Positions 44,860 through 54,639 of a stretch of 64,000 nucleotides of DNA are shown piece after piece. The stretch is from Advenella mimigardefordensis DPN7 (GTDB lineage: Bacteria; Pseudomonadota; Gammaproteobacteria; Burkholderiales; Burkholderiaceae_B). The position numbers and the translations under genes were made by a program. The DNA is taken from NCBI RefSeq assembly GCF_000521505.1, contig NZ_CP003915.1, forward strand, positions 682,001-746,000, given 5' to 3'. The notes under the pieces are model-generated. The model saw nothing but the letters and a program-made list of their open reading frames with translations, was not told the origin of the DNA and ran no database searches. The first letter of the stretch is position 1, and every line of letters starts with the position of its first letter.

Positions 44860-46203
44860 ATGAGCATAAAAGATAAAGTAGTCTGGTCCGAGGGCATGTT
44901 TCTCCGTCCTCATCATTTTCAGCAGTTCGAACGATTTCTGGAACACAATCTGAGGGTACGCATTGAAAGTATCACGAGTGTGTTCTGGGGGTTTCAGGAC
45001 CTGGATATTGACATTGATGCCCTGGCGCTGGGCAAGATTGCGCTGAAAAAAGCGACTGGCCTGTTTCCCGACGGCACCCCGTTCAGCTTTGATGCAGAGT
45101 CCGCGCCATTTGCGCTTGAAGTGCCGGCTGGCACGCTGGACAAGCGCGTGTATCTGGCGATACCGCGCGTACGCGAAGGTGCTGAAGACGTCGTGTTTGA
45201 AGAGACGCCCGACTCCCTGGCGCGTTATAGCGTGATTGAAGACGAAGTGGTCGATACCTGTGAGGTGTCCCTTGGAACGGCGGTGGTGCAGGTTGGACGC
45301 TTGCGTTTCCGGCTGATGCTTGAGTCTGATTTCGGCGACGAGTGGATCGGCATGCCGCTGGCCTGGATCACCGAACGCAGCGCTGACAATAAGGTGGTGC
45401 TTGACTTCAATTACATTGCACCGGTGTTATCGAGCAGTGTGAGTTTTGCGCTTACGAGTTTTATCCGCGAATTGTTCGGCTTGCTGAATGCCCGCAGCGA
45501 ATTGCTGGCGGCACGGCTGAATCAGCCTGGGCGCGGCGGCGTTGCCGAAGTTTCGGAATTCCTGATACTGGAAACCATCAACCGCTATCGTGGTGCCATC
45601 TGGCACATGGTCACGCTGGGCAATCTGCATCCGGAACGCATTTTTCACGACTTCCTGATGCTGGCCAGCGATCTGGCCACCTTTACCGGAACCGGTAAGC
45701 GGATGGAGACGTTCCCCGATTATGTGCATGATAATTTACGCCTGAGCTTTGAGCCGCTGATGCAGGTACTGCGTCGGGCGCTGACGACGATTCTGGAAGA
45801 GCAGGCGGTTCGCATACCGCTGCACGACAAAGGGCAGGGGCTGCGGGTGGGGCAGATTACCGATCCGCACCTGCTGCAGTCTGCCGATTTTATTATCGCT
45901 GTCCATGCCGATATGCCAGCCGAGCTCACACGAACCCGCTTCCCGGCACAGGTCAAATTGGGGCCGGTGGAACGCATCCGCGACCTGGTGCACCTGCAAT
46001 TGCCGGGCGTTTCACTCAAGCCTGTCACCAATGTACCGCGTCAGTTGCCGTACAGTGCCGGGCATATTTATTTTTCTCTGGAAAAAACCGGCGACATGTG
46101 GAAGCAGCTGGAACGGACCGGCGCGCTGGCACTGCATCTGGCCGGGGACTTTCCGGGGCTTACGCTTGAGTTCTGGGCGGTCAGAGAGGATCGGGACAGA
46201 TAA
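44860..46203 (+). CDS. tssK: Type VI secretion baseplate protein TssK
   Basis: Protein of 447 aa that links the baseplate to the membrane complex. The N-terminus VVWSEGMFLRPHHFQQFERF is the hallmark of TssK/ImpJ/VasE. VYLAIPRVREGAEDV and VPRQLPYSAGHIYFSLEKTG near the C-terminus fit the three-domain family. It starts 15 bases after tssJ and ends two bases before tssL. Confidence 0.93.
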   Translation: MSIKDKVVWSEGMFLRPHHFQQFERFLEHNLRVRIESITSVFWGFQDLDIDIDALALGKIALKKATGLFPDGTPFSFDAESAPFALEVPAGTLDKRVYLAIPRVREGAEDVVFEETPDSLARYSVIEDEVVDTCEVSLGTAVVQVGRLRFRLMLESDFGDEWIGMPLAWITERSADNKVVLDFNYIAPVLSSSVSFALTSFIRELFGLLNARSELLAARLNQPGRGGVAEVSEFLILETINRYRGAIWHMVTLGNLHPERIFHDFLMLASDLATFTGTGKRMETFPDYVHDNLRLSFEPLMQVLRRALTTILEEQAVRIPLHDKGQGLRVGQITDPHLLQSADFIIAVHADMPAELTRTRFPAQVKLGPVERIRDLVHLQLPGVSLKPVTNVPRQLPYSAGHIYFSLEKTGDMWKQLERTGALALHLAGDFPGLTLEFWAVREDRDR

Positions 46204-46205
46204 AC

Positions 46206-47519
46206 ATGGCAGAAAATTTCGCGGGGACGCCGATCGGTCCCTGGGCAAACTCCACCGCAGAGCCCGATACGGGCAAGTTGCGGCCCGACGATTATGTCAT
46301 TAGTGGTTCCAATACACTGGTTGCTGCAGCCAATCCGCTGCTGGTGCTGATTCCGCAAATCCGTAATACCCGCTCGCATCCTTCGCCAGCGCAGTTGCGC
46401 GAACATCTGGTGGACGAAGTGCGGCAGTTCGAATTGCGCGCGCAGCATGCAGGGATCCGCAACGAGACGATTCTTGGCGCGCGTTACTGCTTGTGTACGG
46501 CACTGGATGAAGCGGCCGCGCTGACCCCCTGGGGTGGCGGCGGGATGTGGTCGGCCAACAGTCTGCTGGTGACCTTCCATAACGAGACCTGGGGCGGCGA
46601 GAAATTCTTTCAGCTGCTGGCCAAGCTGTCGCAGAACCCGGCACAGCACATCGACTTGCTGGAACTGCTTTACTATTGCCTGGTACTGGGCTTTGAGGGT
46701 CGCTATCGGGTCGTGGACAATGGGCGCTCGCAACTGGAAACATTGCGCCAGCGCCTGCTGCTGATCTTGCGCAACGCACGTGGCCAGTATGCCGCTGCGT
46801 TGTCTCCGCATTGGCAGGATGCCCCGATTCTGAATAAGGTACGGCGTTTGCCGATTCCCTTGTGGGTCTTTGCCGTGCTGGCTGCAGCACTGGGTTTCCT
46901 GTCGTTTCTCGGCCTGCAGTGGAGCCTGGGGGACCGTTCAGACAAATTGTTTGCAGATGTCATTAAAATCAAACCGCCCACGGTGCAGATCAGTGCGCCG
47001 CAAGTGACGCGTGAGCCGGTCAAAACTGACAGGATTGCACCGTTTCTGGCACCGGAAATTCGCGAGAATTTGCTTACGGTTCGTGATGAAGCCGATCGCA
47101 GTGTGATTGTGCTGCGTGGCGACGGTCTGTTCGAATCGGGTGCGGATGGCATCCGCTCGCAATACCTGCCGGTGCTCTCGCGCGTGGCCGATGCGCTCAA
47201 CGCGGTGCAGGGCAACATTCTGGTTACCGGCTACAGCGACAATGTACCGATCAAAACCATTAAATATCCCTCGAACTGGGAGTTGTCACAGGCCCGTGCC
47301 GATGCCGTCAAAAAGCTGCTGGATGAGCGGCTGACCGATAAATTACGCGTTCGTGCCGAAGGCCGCGGCGAAGCCGATCCGGTCGCGGCGAACGATACGC
47401 CTGAAAACCGGGCGCGCAATCGGCGCGTGGAGATTACCTTGCTCGTTTCACCTGTTGCCCCGGGCTCGTCGGCCCCGGCTGATCCGTCTGCCATGCCTGC
47501 GCGGGGAGCGAACCGATGA
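46206..47519 (+). CDS. tssL: Type VI secretion membrane protein TssL with OmpA domain
   Basis: Inner-membrane protein of 437 aa. The DotU-type cytoplasmic domain covers about residues 30-215, with AARYCLCTALDEAAAL-like sequence and FQLLAKLSQNPAQHIDLLEL. One membrane helix is at LWVFAVLAAALGFLSFLGL. A periplasmic OmpA-type peptidoglycan-binding domain follows, with ILVTGYSDNVPIKT and NRARNRRVEITLLV. This extended TssL holds the complex to the cell wall. Its stop overlaps the tssM start (ATGA), so translation is coupled. Confidence 0.93.
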   Translation: MAENFAGTPIGPWANSTAEPDTGKLRPDDYVISGSNTLVAAANPLLVLIPQIRNTRSHPSPAQLREHLVDEVRQFELRAQHAGIRNETILGARYCLCTALDEAAALTPWGGGGMWSANSLLVTFHNETWGGEKFFQLLAKLSQNPAQHIDLLELLYYCLVLGFEGRYRVVDNGRSQLETLRQRLLLILRNARGQYAAALSPHWQDAPILNKVRRLPIPLWVFAVLAAALGFLSFLGLQWSLGDRSDKLFADVIKIKPPTVQISAPQVTREPVKTDRIAPFLAPEIRENLLTVRDEADRSVIVLRGDGLFESGADGIRSQYLPVLSRVADALNAVQGNILVTGYSDNVPIKTIKYPSNWELSQARADAVKKLLDERLTDKLRVRAEGRGEADPVAANDTPENRARNRRVEITLLVSPVAPGSSAPADPSAMPARGANR

Positions 47520-50500
47520 TCAGTCGCTTCTTCAGTTTTCTTTTCAGTCGTGGTTTGTGGGTCTTTCTCGGACTGCTGGTTATTTCGTTCCTGATCTGGA
47601 CAGTAGGACCGAGTCTGTCGGTCAATAACTGGTACTTGCTGGATTCCCAGGAGGTGCGGTTGTGGGTGATTGGCACGATCTGGGCGATCTGGCTGCTGCG
47701 CATTATCTGGCGCAAATGGCGCGAAGGACGCCTGAATGCGCAGTTGCTGGGACAATTGCGCAAGCCCAAACCCGAAGCTGAACTCAAAGAAATGCCCGAA
47801 GCCGAGCGGGCAGAGATCAAGGTCCTGTCTGAGCGCTTCGACGAGGCCATCACCCTGTTGCGTAATTCGCGTTTTGAAGCGGGTGAAAACAAATCGCCAC
47901 TGGCGCGGTTTTCCAAGCAATATTTGTATCAACTGCCCTGGTATGTGTTCATTGGTGCACCCGGTTCAGGAAAAACCACTGCGCTGGTCAATTCCGGCCT
48001 GAATTTTCCGCTGGCAGACCGCTTCGGTAAAGTGGCGCTCAAAGGGATCGGCGGTACCCGCAATTGTGATTGGTGGTTTACCGATGAAGCGGTGTTGCTG
48101 GATACAGCCGGCCGCTATACCACGCATGAAAGCGACCCGACCGGCGATGAGCAGGAGTGGAAAGGGTTTCTGAATCTGCTGACCAAGTACCGCGGCCGTC
48201 AGCCGATTAACGGCGTGATGCTGACGGTCAGCGTTGCAGACCTGCTGAGCGCAACCGACACGGAACGGGTGGCGCATGCTGCCGTGTTGCGGCGTCGCCT
48301 GCAGGAATTGCGCGAAGAGCTGGGGATTCAGTTCCCGGTGTATGTGCTGGTGACCAAAACCGACTTGCTGTCCGGTTTCGAAGAGTATTTTGCGACCTTC
48401 AGTCGTCAGGAACTGGATCAGATCTGGGGCTTTACGATACCGTATGAGCAGGGGCAGAAGCCGGACTTCAAGCTGATGAACGCCTACGACGCCGAATATG
48501 AGCTGTTGCAGAAGCGGCTGTACGAGGCCCTGCCGGATGTGCTGGCGGCGGAACCGGATGAAACCCGACGCGCGCTGGCTTATTTGCTGCCGCAGCAGTT
48601 TGCCGGCCTGCGCCAGGTATTGGGGCATTTTCTGAGCGATGTGTTTTCCAGCTCCAAGTTTGAATCGGTAGTGATTCCGCGGGGGATTTATTTCACCAGT
48701 GGTACGCAGGGTGGCCAGACATTCGATCGGGTAGCAGGACAGCTCAAGAAATATTTGAAGATTGAAGGCATCCGGGATCCAGGCTCGGGCATTCCGCTGG
48801 AGTCGGGCAAAAGCTACTTTCTGCATAATCTGCTCAAGGATGTGGTGTTTCCCGAGTCCATGCTGGCGGGCCTGAATCTTAAATGGGAACGCCGCTATCG
48901 CACGATTCAGTGGGGCGGCTATGTGCTGCTGACGGCTGTACTGGCGATTTGTCTGCTGCTGTGGCTCAATAGCTATCGGAATAATCGAAACTATCTTGCC
49001 GATGTGAATGACAAGCTGCCGGGCTACACTCAGCTCAGTCGCGACATCAAGATTACCGAATCGGGTGATGTGCTGGGTCTGGTGCCGTTTATGAACGCGA
49101 CCACTGATTTGCCTAATGGCAAGGATTTCCCGGCAGACAGCCCTCCTGTGTGGAATACGTTCGGCCTGTATCAGGGTAGTAAAATCGCTGCGGCGGCTAA
49201 CAGTATTTACGATGAAACGATCAAGCAGGTGCTGTTGCCGCAAGTATCGCGACGCATTGAAAATGCGCTGGAGAACGCACCGCCTGACGATCTTGAATAC
49301 TCGTACGAGGCCTTGCGTGCCTATCTCATGATGTACGATACCGAGCATTACGATCCGTCGTTCCTGCAGTCCTGGGTGCTGTCCGATATGCAGAAAATTC
49401 TGCCGGCCGGCTACACCACAGAGGATTACGATATGCTCAAGCTGCACATCAACCGCCTCTTCAATAATGGGGTCGTGTCCTCGCCGTTTCCCAAAAATGA
49501 CGCGCTGATCGAACGGGTACGCGGCAGTCTGGATCGCCACGCGCTGGCCGAAAGGGTCTATAGCCGCATGTTGCGCCTGTTGTCCGGCCAGAGTCTGACT
49601 CAGAGCACGTTTATCACACTGGGCGGTGCGGAAGCCTCTACGGTTTTTTTTCGCAAAAGCGGTAAACCCCTTAACGAGGGGATCCCCGGGCTGTATACCT
49701 ACAACGGTTATTGGAATGTTTTCAGCAAGAATGTAGAGAACGTGGCCACACAATTGCGTGAAGATGACACCTGGGTGTTGAACGTCAAGGCAGGCAGCTT
49801 TGCCGATGGCAGCAATCGCAAGCTGTTCGAAGATGTAAAAAAAAGATACTTTGACGACTATGTGCAGTATTGGGATAGTTATCTGGCCGATGTGTCGGTG
49901 CGTAAACCCCAGACCATGCTGCAGAGTATAGAAATCGCGCGTAGCCTGTCCTCGTCCAATTCGCCGCTGGTCAAGTTTGTCAAAGGGGTTGCCCTGGAGA
50001 CCACGCTGCTGCGTGAAGATGAAGAGAACCAGCGATCGCTGATCGACCGGGCACGGGAGCGGGTAACCGGTTCGACCCAGTCGCTCGAATCGATGTTTGG
50101 CGCGACCGGGATCGACAATCCGATACGGCGCGATGCGACGCAAGAGAAACTGGAAAAAATAGTTGATAACCATTTTGTACAGTACCGCGAACTGGCGCGC
50201 AGTGCGGGACAGGGCGTGGCACCACCGATAGAGGGTACGACCGGGCTGCTCAACGAGCTGTATACCTATCTGACGGCCGCCGATACGGCCTTGCGCAGTC
50301 AGAGTCCGCTGCCCCCGGCAGATGTGCTGACCAAGCTGCAGGCCGAAGCGGGGCGAGTGCCTCCGGCGGTGGGCGGCGTGCTGACCGATTTATCGGTTAC
50401 GGCATCACGGCAGGTGGCTGGCGTTCGTCAGGAAAAAGTGGGTGAAGATGTGAATGCAGTGCTGGGCAATTTCTGTCGTCGTTCAATTGCCGGCCGGTAT

Positions 50501-51127
50501 CCGTTCGGCAACTCCTCCAAGGATGTTGCTCCCAATGACTTTGCCCGCTTTTTTGGCCCTCAGCAGATGATGGATCAGTTTTTCCGCGAGAACCTGGCCA
50601 GCCTGGTTGATATGAGTGGCGGCAGTTGGCGATTCAAGCCGGGCATTGATGGCACCAAGGGCGGCGTCGCCGGCTTTCTGGATTCCTTTGAAAAAGCGGC
50701 GGTCATTCGCGATGTCTATTTTGCTGCCGGAAAACTGGAGCCGTCCTTCAAGGTCGCTGTGCGTCCCATCGATATGGACCCTGAAATCACACAAATGGTG
50801 ATGGAAGTGGATGGCCAGACGCTCACCTATGCGCATGGCCCTCAGGTAGGCGTGACCATGGAATGGCCTGGCAAGCAGGGCAGTAACCAGGTCAGTATCA
50901 GTCTGCAGCCGCAAATCGGCACGTCCGGCATTTCCGCCTCAGGCCCGTGGGCACTGAATCGTCTGCTGGACCGGGCCAGTCAGCGGCAGGGGCGTTCACC
51001 GGAAGTGACCGTCGCCACCTTTAATATCGGCGGTCGCCGGGTGACCCTGGAGTTTGCCGCCTATTCGGCCAAAAGCCCATTTCGCCTGAGCGATATGCGC
51101 AGTTTCAGATGTCCGGGGAAGGGCTAG
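47516..51127 (+). CDS. tssM: Type VI secretion membrane protein TssM (IcmF)
   Basis: Large inner-membrane protein of 1203 aa. Two N-terminal helices (around residues 10-35 and 42-65) precede a cytoplasmic GTPase-like domain with the Walker A motif GAPGSGKTTALVNSG and DTAGRYTTHE. A third helix near residue 470 (YVLLTAVLAICLLLWLNSY) leads to a long periplasmic part that contacts TssJ, ending in VEFAA-like beta segments and SFRCPGK. Walker residues are intact. It overlaps tssL at the start and probably tagF at the end. Confidence 0.95.
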   Translation: MISRFFSFLFSRGLWVFLGLLVISFLIWTVGPSLSVNNWYLLDSQEVRLWVIGTIWAIWLLRIIWRKWREGRLNAQLLGQLRKPKPEAELKEMPEAERAEIKVLSERFDEAITLLRNSRFEAGENKSPLARFSKQYLYQLPWYVFIGAPGSGKTTALVNSGLNFPLADRFGKVALKGIGGTRNCDWWFTDEAVLLDTAGRYTTHESDPTGDEQEWKGFLNLLTKYRGRQPINGVMLTVSVADLLSATDTERVAHAAVLRRRLQELREELGIQFPVYVLVTKTDLLSGFEEYFATFSRQELDQIWGFTIPYEQGQKPDFKLMNAYDAEYELLQKRLYEALPDVLAAEPDETRRALAYLLPQQFAGLRQVLGHFLSDVFSSSKFESVVIPRGIYFTSGTQGGQTFDRVAGQLKKYLKIEGIRDPGSGIPLESGKSYFLHNLLKDVVFPESMLAGLNLKWERRYRTIQWGGYVLLTAVLAICLLLWLNSYRNNRNYLADVNDKLPGYTQLSRDIKITESGDVLGLVPFMNATTDLPNGKDFPADSPPVWNTFGLYQGSKIAAAANSIYDETIKQVLLPQVSRRIENALENAPPDDLEYSYEALRAYLMMYDTEHYDPSFLQSWVLSDMQKILPAGYTTEDYDMLKLHINRLFNNGVVSSPFPKNDALIERVRGSLDRHALAERVYSRMLRLLSGQSLTQSTFITLGGAEASTVFFRKSGKPLNEGIPGLYTYNGYWNVFSKNVENVATQLREDDTWVLNVKAGSFADGSNRKLFEDVKKRYFDDYVQYWDSYLADVSVRKPQTMLQSIEIARSLSSSNSPLVKFVKGVALETTLLREDEENQRSLIDRARERVTGSTQSLESMFGATGIDNPIRRDATQEKLEKIVDNHFVQYRELARSAGQGVAPPIEGTTGLLNELYTYLTAADTALRSQSPLPPADVLTKLQAEAGRVPPAVGGVLTDLSVTASRQVAGVRQEKVGEDVNAVLGNFCRRSIAGRYPFGNSSKDVAPNDFARFFGPQQMMDQFFRENLASLVDMSGGSWRFKPGIDGTKGGVAGFLDSFEKAAVIRDVYFAAGKLEPSFKVAVRPIDMDPEITQMVMEVDGQTLTYAHGPQVGVTMEWPGKQGSNQVSISLQPQIGTSGISASGPWALNRLLDRASQRQGRSPEVTVATFNIGGRRVTLEFAAYSAKSPFRLSDMRSFRCPGKG

Positions 51128-51129
51128 AC

Positions 51130-51873
51130 ATGGGCGGAATCAGTATTGATCAACTTTCGGATTCGCTGGGCTGGTATGGCAAAATGCCGTCCAGTGGCGA
51201 TTTTGTCCATCGGCGACTTGACCAGGGCCTGATCGGCTGGTGGCATCGCTGGCTCAGTTCCGGTCTGATTGCCATGCATGAGTCGGTGTTGCTGTCGGCC
51301 GAGCAGGAATACATGAGTGCACCCATCTGGAATTTTCTGATTCCTGCATCGCTGGGGTGCGATATGGTGCAGATGGGATGCCTGGCGCCCAGTCGCGATC
51401 GGGTCGGGCGCGTGTATCCATTGCTGGCCGTTCTGTATGTACCGGCAGTGCAGTATGAAGCGCAGCAGGTAGCGGGTTCGGGGCGGTTTTACGAACATCT
51501 GGGGCGCAGCCTGCTGGCAGCGGTCGGGCATGGCTGCTCGGCGACGCAGTTTGAGCAGAATATCCAGGGCGCGCGCGGTACTTTGACACAAATGCTGACA
51601 CGTGCGTCCACCCAAATGACCGAAGATGACGGCAGCAGTGATATTCTGGATATTCTGAATGGCGGCCATGAAACGGCGCCGATTGAAAAGCTTGACCAGA
51701 ACGACTCGCGCTGGCCGGAACTGGCGTTGTGCTTCAATAGCGACGCACATAACAGTTATTGGTGGACCAATCAGGCCAATGGCGCCGCGCAAAAGTCTCT
51801 GGTGCATGGCGGGGCGCTGAATATTCCGCTGTTCAATTCGCTGTTTATCACGCACACCAATTTCAGGCTGTAG
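51130..51873 (+). CDS. tagF: Type VI secretion protein TagF
   Basis: Protein of 247 aa of the TagF/ImpM family, a post-translational repressor of T6SS in P. aeruginosa. The start segment GWYGKMPSSGDFVHRRLDQ and the following GWWHRWLSSGL are diagnostic. IWNFLIPASLGCDMVQMGCL continues the fold. ATG 51130 with GGGAAGGG upstream is preferred to ATG 51109, which overlaps tssM. In many species TagF is fused or paired with the phosphatase PppA; no phosphatase is here, but a kinase-like protein follows. Confidence 0.88.
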   Translation: MGGISIDQLSDSLGWYGKMPSSGDFVHRRLDQGLIGWWHRWLSSGLIAMHESVLLSAEQEYMSAPIWNFLIPASLGCDMVQMGCLAPSRDRVGRVYPLLAVLYVPAVQYEAQQVAGSGRFYEHLGRSLLAAVGHGCSATQFEQNIQGARGTLTQMLTRASTQMTEDDGSSDILDILNGGHETAPIEKLDQNDSRWPELALCFNSDAHNSYWWTNQANGAAQKSLVHGGALNIPLFNSLFITHTNFRL

Positions 51874-51922
51874 CTATTTACTCATTATTGCATTTGACAA
51901 GCCAGGCATAGGAAACAACATT

Positions 51923-54598
51923 ATGGCGACCTCGTTACAGGATCTTCTACGCAACGTCGACCCCTCATGGCAGCCGCTGGACAAGACGGCCCTTGGCACC
52001 GGATCTGCATCACAGGGCCAGCTGGAAGATCTGGTGCTCGATTTGCTGCCGCAATTGAAGGCACTGCATGCGCAGCAGCGCGCCTATGGTGTCTGGTCCC
52101 TGCAAACCGTATTTCTTGATCCGGTAGGTCGTGCCAAGCTGCTGCCGGGAGTTGGCCAGCCCTTTATGAAGCAGGGGGCGCCTGTTGTGCCCGGCACAGA
52201 GGCATTTGCTGCGATTGAGTTGCAGACAGACGATGTGGCCTGGCGTATCGGCCCCTGGACCGATGTTTACGGTCTGGGTGCCCTGTTACGCGCCATGATT
52301 AGCGGGCAGGAGCCCCAAAGCCCGGTACGCCGTTTCGTTCAGGATACGCAGCAACCGCTGGCCGCCGCCGCGCCTGCAGGCTATTCACGCCAGTTTCTGC
52401 GGACGGTGGATCTGAGTACGGTGCTGCAGTCAGCCTTGCGTTTGCAATCGGTTGATGAATTATCAGTGATGATGGGCTTGTCGGCTGCCAGCGCGAGTGC
52501 ACCTGTGGCACCTGCTGCGTCTGGGGGCATAGCAGCCGCCGGTGCGGTTGCGGGCGGCCTGGCTGCGCAGGGGATATTGAGTCCTGCTGCGGGCGACGAC
52601 CAGCAGGCAGCCGCAGAACAGGCAGCGGCGCGTCAGGCGCAGGAGGCACAACAAGCCCGTGATGCTCAGGTGGCTCAGGACGAGGCCCGGCGTAAAGCGC
52701 AGGAGGAGGCGGAAGCGGCAAGGGCGGAGCAGGCTCGGCAGGCTCAGGCCGATGAGGCGGCACGACAGGAGCAGATCCGTGCAGAACAGGAGCGGGCAGA
52801 ACAGGCCAGAGCAGAGCAGGAACGAGCAGAGCAGGAAGGGCTGGAGCAAGTACGAGCCGAACAGGCCAGGGCAGAACAAGCTAGAGCCGAACAAGCCAAA
52901 GCCGAACAAGTCAAAGCCGAACAAGTCAAAGCCGAACAGGCTAGGGCAGAACAAGCCGAAGCAGAACAGACTCAAAGCCGGCGTGATGCCGCAGCGGCAT
53001 CGACAGATGCGAGCGCGGACGACCAGTCCGTAGACGCGACGGCAGGGACCAGCGGCGCAGCCGGTTTGCCGCCGGATGGCGCCGGTGGCGGACAGCCCGC
53101 CAGCCCGGTACCTCCTGGGGAGGACAAAAAGCGCGCGCCGGTGTTACTCATTGCCGTGGTGCTGGCAGCGATTGCAGCAGGCGCCTATTTCGGTTTTGGC
53201 GGCCAGAAAGAGGGTGAAGCGCCCCCCGTGGCGAGTTCTACGGAGCCGGCAACGCCGCAAGCTTCCGGTACGGCTGCCACGCCAGCGCCAGCAGTGGCCG
53301 ATCAGGCCGCTGGTGAACCCGCACCCGGCGCGGCAGCGTCGCCGTCCGAGGCTTCACCAGCAGCGGAGGGGGCCACGATTGCAGGGGGCGCTGCGCCAGC
53401 GACGACTGGCAATACCGGGAGCGGGTCGGCGTCGAATGAGGCAGAGCCGTCACAGTCTGCTACTACGTCAACCAATGAGCCATCCGGCCAGAATCAGACT
53501 GCCGGCGCTACTGCGTCGGTAACCGATACAACGCAGCCGGCAACGCCATCAGGCGCTACGGAGCCGGCTGCCAGCACCAGCGGTGCACCCGCAACTGCCA
53601 CAACAGAGAACACGACACCTTCGGCAACGGGCGCCAGCCCCATGCCGACCGAGTCGGACAACACGCTAAGCGCTACGGGCGGGGCTGCTGCACAAGCGCC
53701 AGGCACGGCGCAGAGCGCTGCTGTCAACGAGCAGGCCGCTGCCGAGCAGGCGCGGCGTGAGGAGGAAGCGCGACGTATCGAAGAGGCAACCAAGGCAGAA
53801 GAGGCGCGACTGGCTGCAGCGAGCCAGCAAGCGCCAGCGGCGGTGGCGCCAACTGCTAACGATACGGTTGGGGGTACGGCAGCAGGGGCAGCGACGAGTA
53901 CGGCCACAGCGCCGGATGCCGCCGCTCAGGCTGCACCGTCAGGTCGCACCAGCACGTTTGCCCAAGAGAGTGCGCCCGCCACATCGGCTGGTGGTACTGC
54001 GGCAGGCACATCTGCACCGGCTGACGCGGCCACCCCATCTGCCGCAGCAGGCGCTGAAGACGCGCCCGCCAATGCAGCCAATAACACTGAAAACACGACT
54101 GCTACCGCCACCGACAATCAGGTAGCGGGCGGGGCTGCCGGTCTTGCTGGTGCAGCGGCTGCGGGCTCATCCTCCACGACGGGCGCTGCAGCGCCGGCTT
54201 CAGGCGCCAGCGAATCCGTGGAGATGACAGCGGCAGATGCAGCACGTGAAGAAGAAGCGACGCAGGCCCGAGAGCAGGCGGCACTGGAAAAAGCCCGCCA
54301 GGAAGATGCGCGCCTGAAAAGGGAGCGGGAACGCCGGGCTGCTGCCGAGGCACGCGCCGAACGCAACGCGGGCACGACACGCAGTTCTTCAAAAGGTACG
54401 GTTTCATTTGTGATACGGCCATGGGGCAATGTGTTCATCAATGGCCGCTCGCGTGGTGCCAGTCCGCCGTTCCGCAGTCTGCAACTGGCTCCGGGTACTT
54501 ATAATATTATGATTACAAACGGGGATTTACCGCGGTATGTAAGGGTGATTACCGTCAAGGCAGGTGAAAATATCACGGTTGTACATCAATTCCAGTAA
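51923..54598 (+). CDS. Pseudokinase/coiled-coil/transmembrane/PEGA-domain protein of the T6SS locus
   Basis: A protein of 891 aa that I do not recognise as a standard T6SS part. Residues about 1-190 resemble only the C-lobe of a Ser/Thr kinase: LKALHAQQRAYGVWSLQTVF stands where the HRD loop should be, LLPGVG where DFG should be, then GPWTDVYGLGALLRAMISGQ matches the DVYSLG region. The catalytic Asp residues are missing and no N-lobe or ATP loop is present. Residues about 228-355 form a Glu/Gln/Ala/Arg-rich coiled coil with AEQAR-type repeats. A membrane helix follows (about 405-425, LLIAVVLAAIAAGAYFGF). Then comes a very long Ala/Pro/Thr-rich low-complexity linker, a short second charged stretch, and a C-terminal PEGA domain (about 823-891, VFINGRSRGASPP). 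AGGAAA precedes the start, 50 bases after tagF. Confidence 0.75.
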   Translation: MATSLQDLLRNVDPSWQPLDKTALGTGSASQGQLEDLVLDLLPQLKALHAQQRAYGVWSLQTVFLDPVGRAKLLPGVGQPFMKQGAPVVPGTEAFAAIELQTDDVAWRIGPWTDVYGLGALLRAMISGQEPQSPVRRFVQDTQQPLAAAAPAGYSRQFLRTVDLSTVLQSALRLQSVDELSVMMGLSAASASAPVAPAASGGIAAAGAVAGGLAAQGILSPAAGDDQQAAAEQAAARQAQEAQQARDAQVAQDEARRKAQEEAEAARAEQARQAQADEAARQEQIRAEQERAEQARAEQERAEQEGLEQVRAEQARAEQARAEQAKAEQVKAEQVKAEQARAEQAEAEQTQSRRDAAAASTDASADDQSVDATAGTSGAAGLPPDGAGGGQPASPVPPGEDKKRAPVLLIAVVLAAIAAGAYFGFGGQKEGEAPPVASSTEPATPQASGTAATPAPAVADQAAGEPAPGAAASPSEASPAAEGATIAGGAAPATTGNTGSGSASNEAEPSQSATTSTNEPSGQNQTAGATASVTDTTQPATPSGATEPAASTSGAPATATTENTTPSATGASPMPTESDNTLSATGGAAAQAPGTAQSAAVNEQAAAEQARREEEARRIEEATKAEEARLAAASQQAPAAVAPTANDTVGGTAAGAATSTATAPDAAAQAAPSGRTSTFAQESAPATSAGGTAAGTSAPADAATPSAAAGAEDAPANAANNTENTTATATDNQVAGGAAGLAGAAAAGSSSTTGAAAPASGASESVEMTAADAAREEEATQAREQAALEKARQEDARLKRERERRAAAEARAERNAGTTRSSSKGTVSFVIRPWGNVFINGRSRGASPPFRSLQLAPGTYNIMITNGDLPRYVRVITVKAGENITVVHQFQ
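52781..52960 (+). repeat. 15-bp coding repeats for AEQ(A/V)(R/K) units
   Basis: Twelve 15-base units, the clearest being GCCGAACAAGTCAAA repeated exactly at 52901 and 52916. They encode five-residue AEQAR/AEQVK/AEQAK units in the coiled coil of the pseudokinase protein. The near identity of neighbouring units points to recent slippage or unequal crossing over. Confidence 0.85.
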
Positions 54599-54639
54599 CA
54601 TGAGAGGTATGATCAATCACTAATACGGATGTTCAAGGA

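Noticed and set aside
47966..50173. A 735-residue open frame on the minus strand opposite tssM
   Set aside because: It lies wholly inside the tssM coding sequence, has no recognisable motif and arises from codon bias in the opposite strand.
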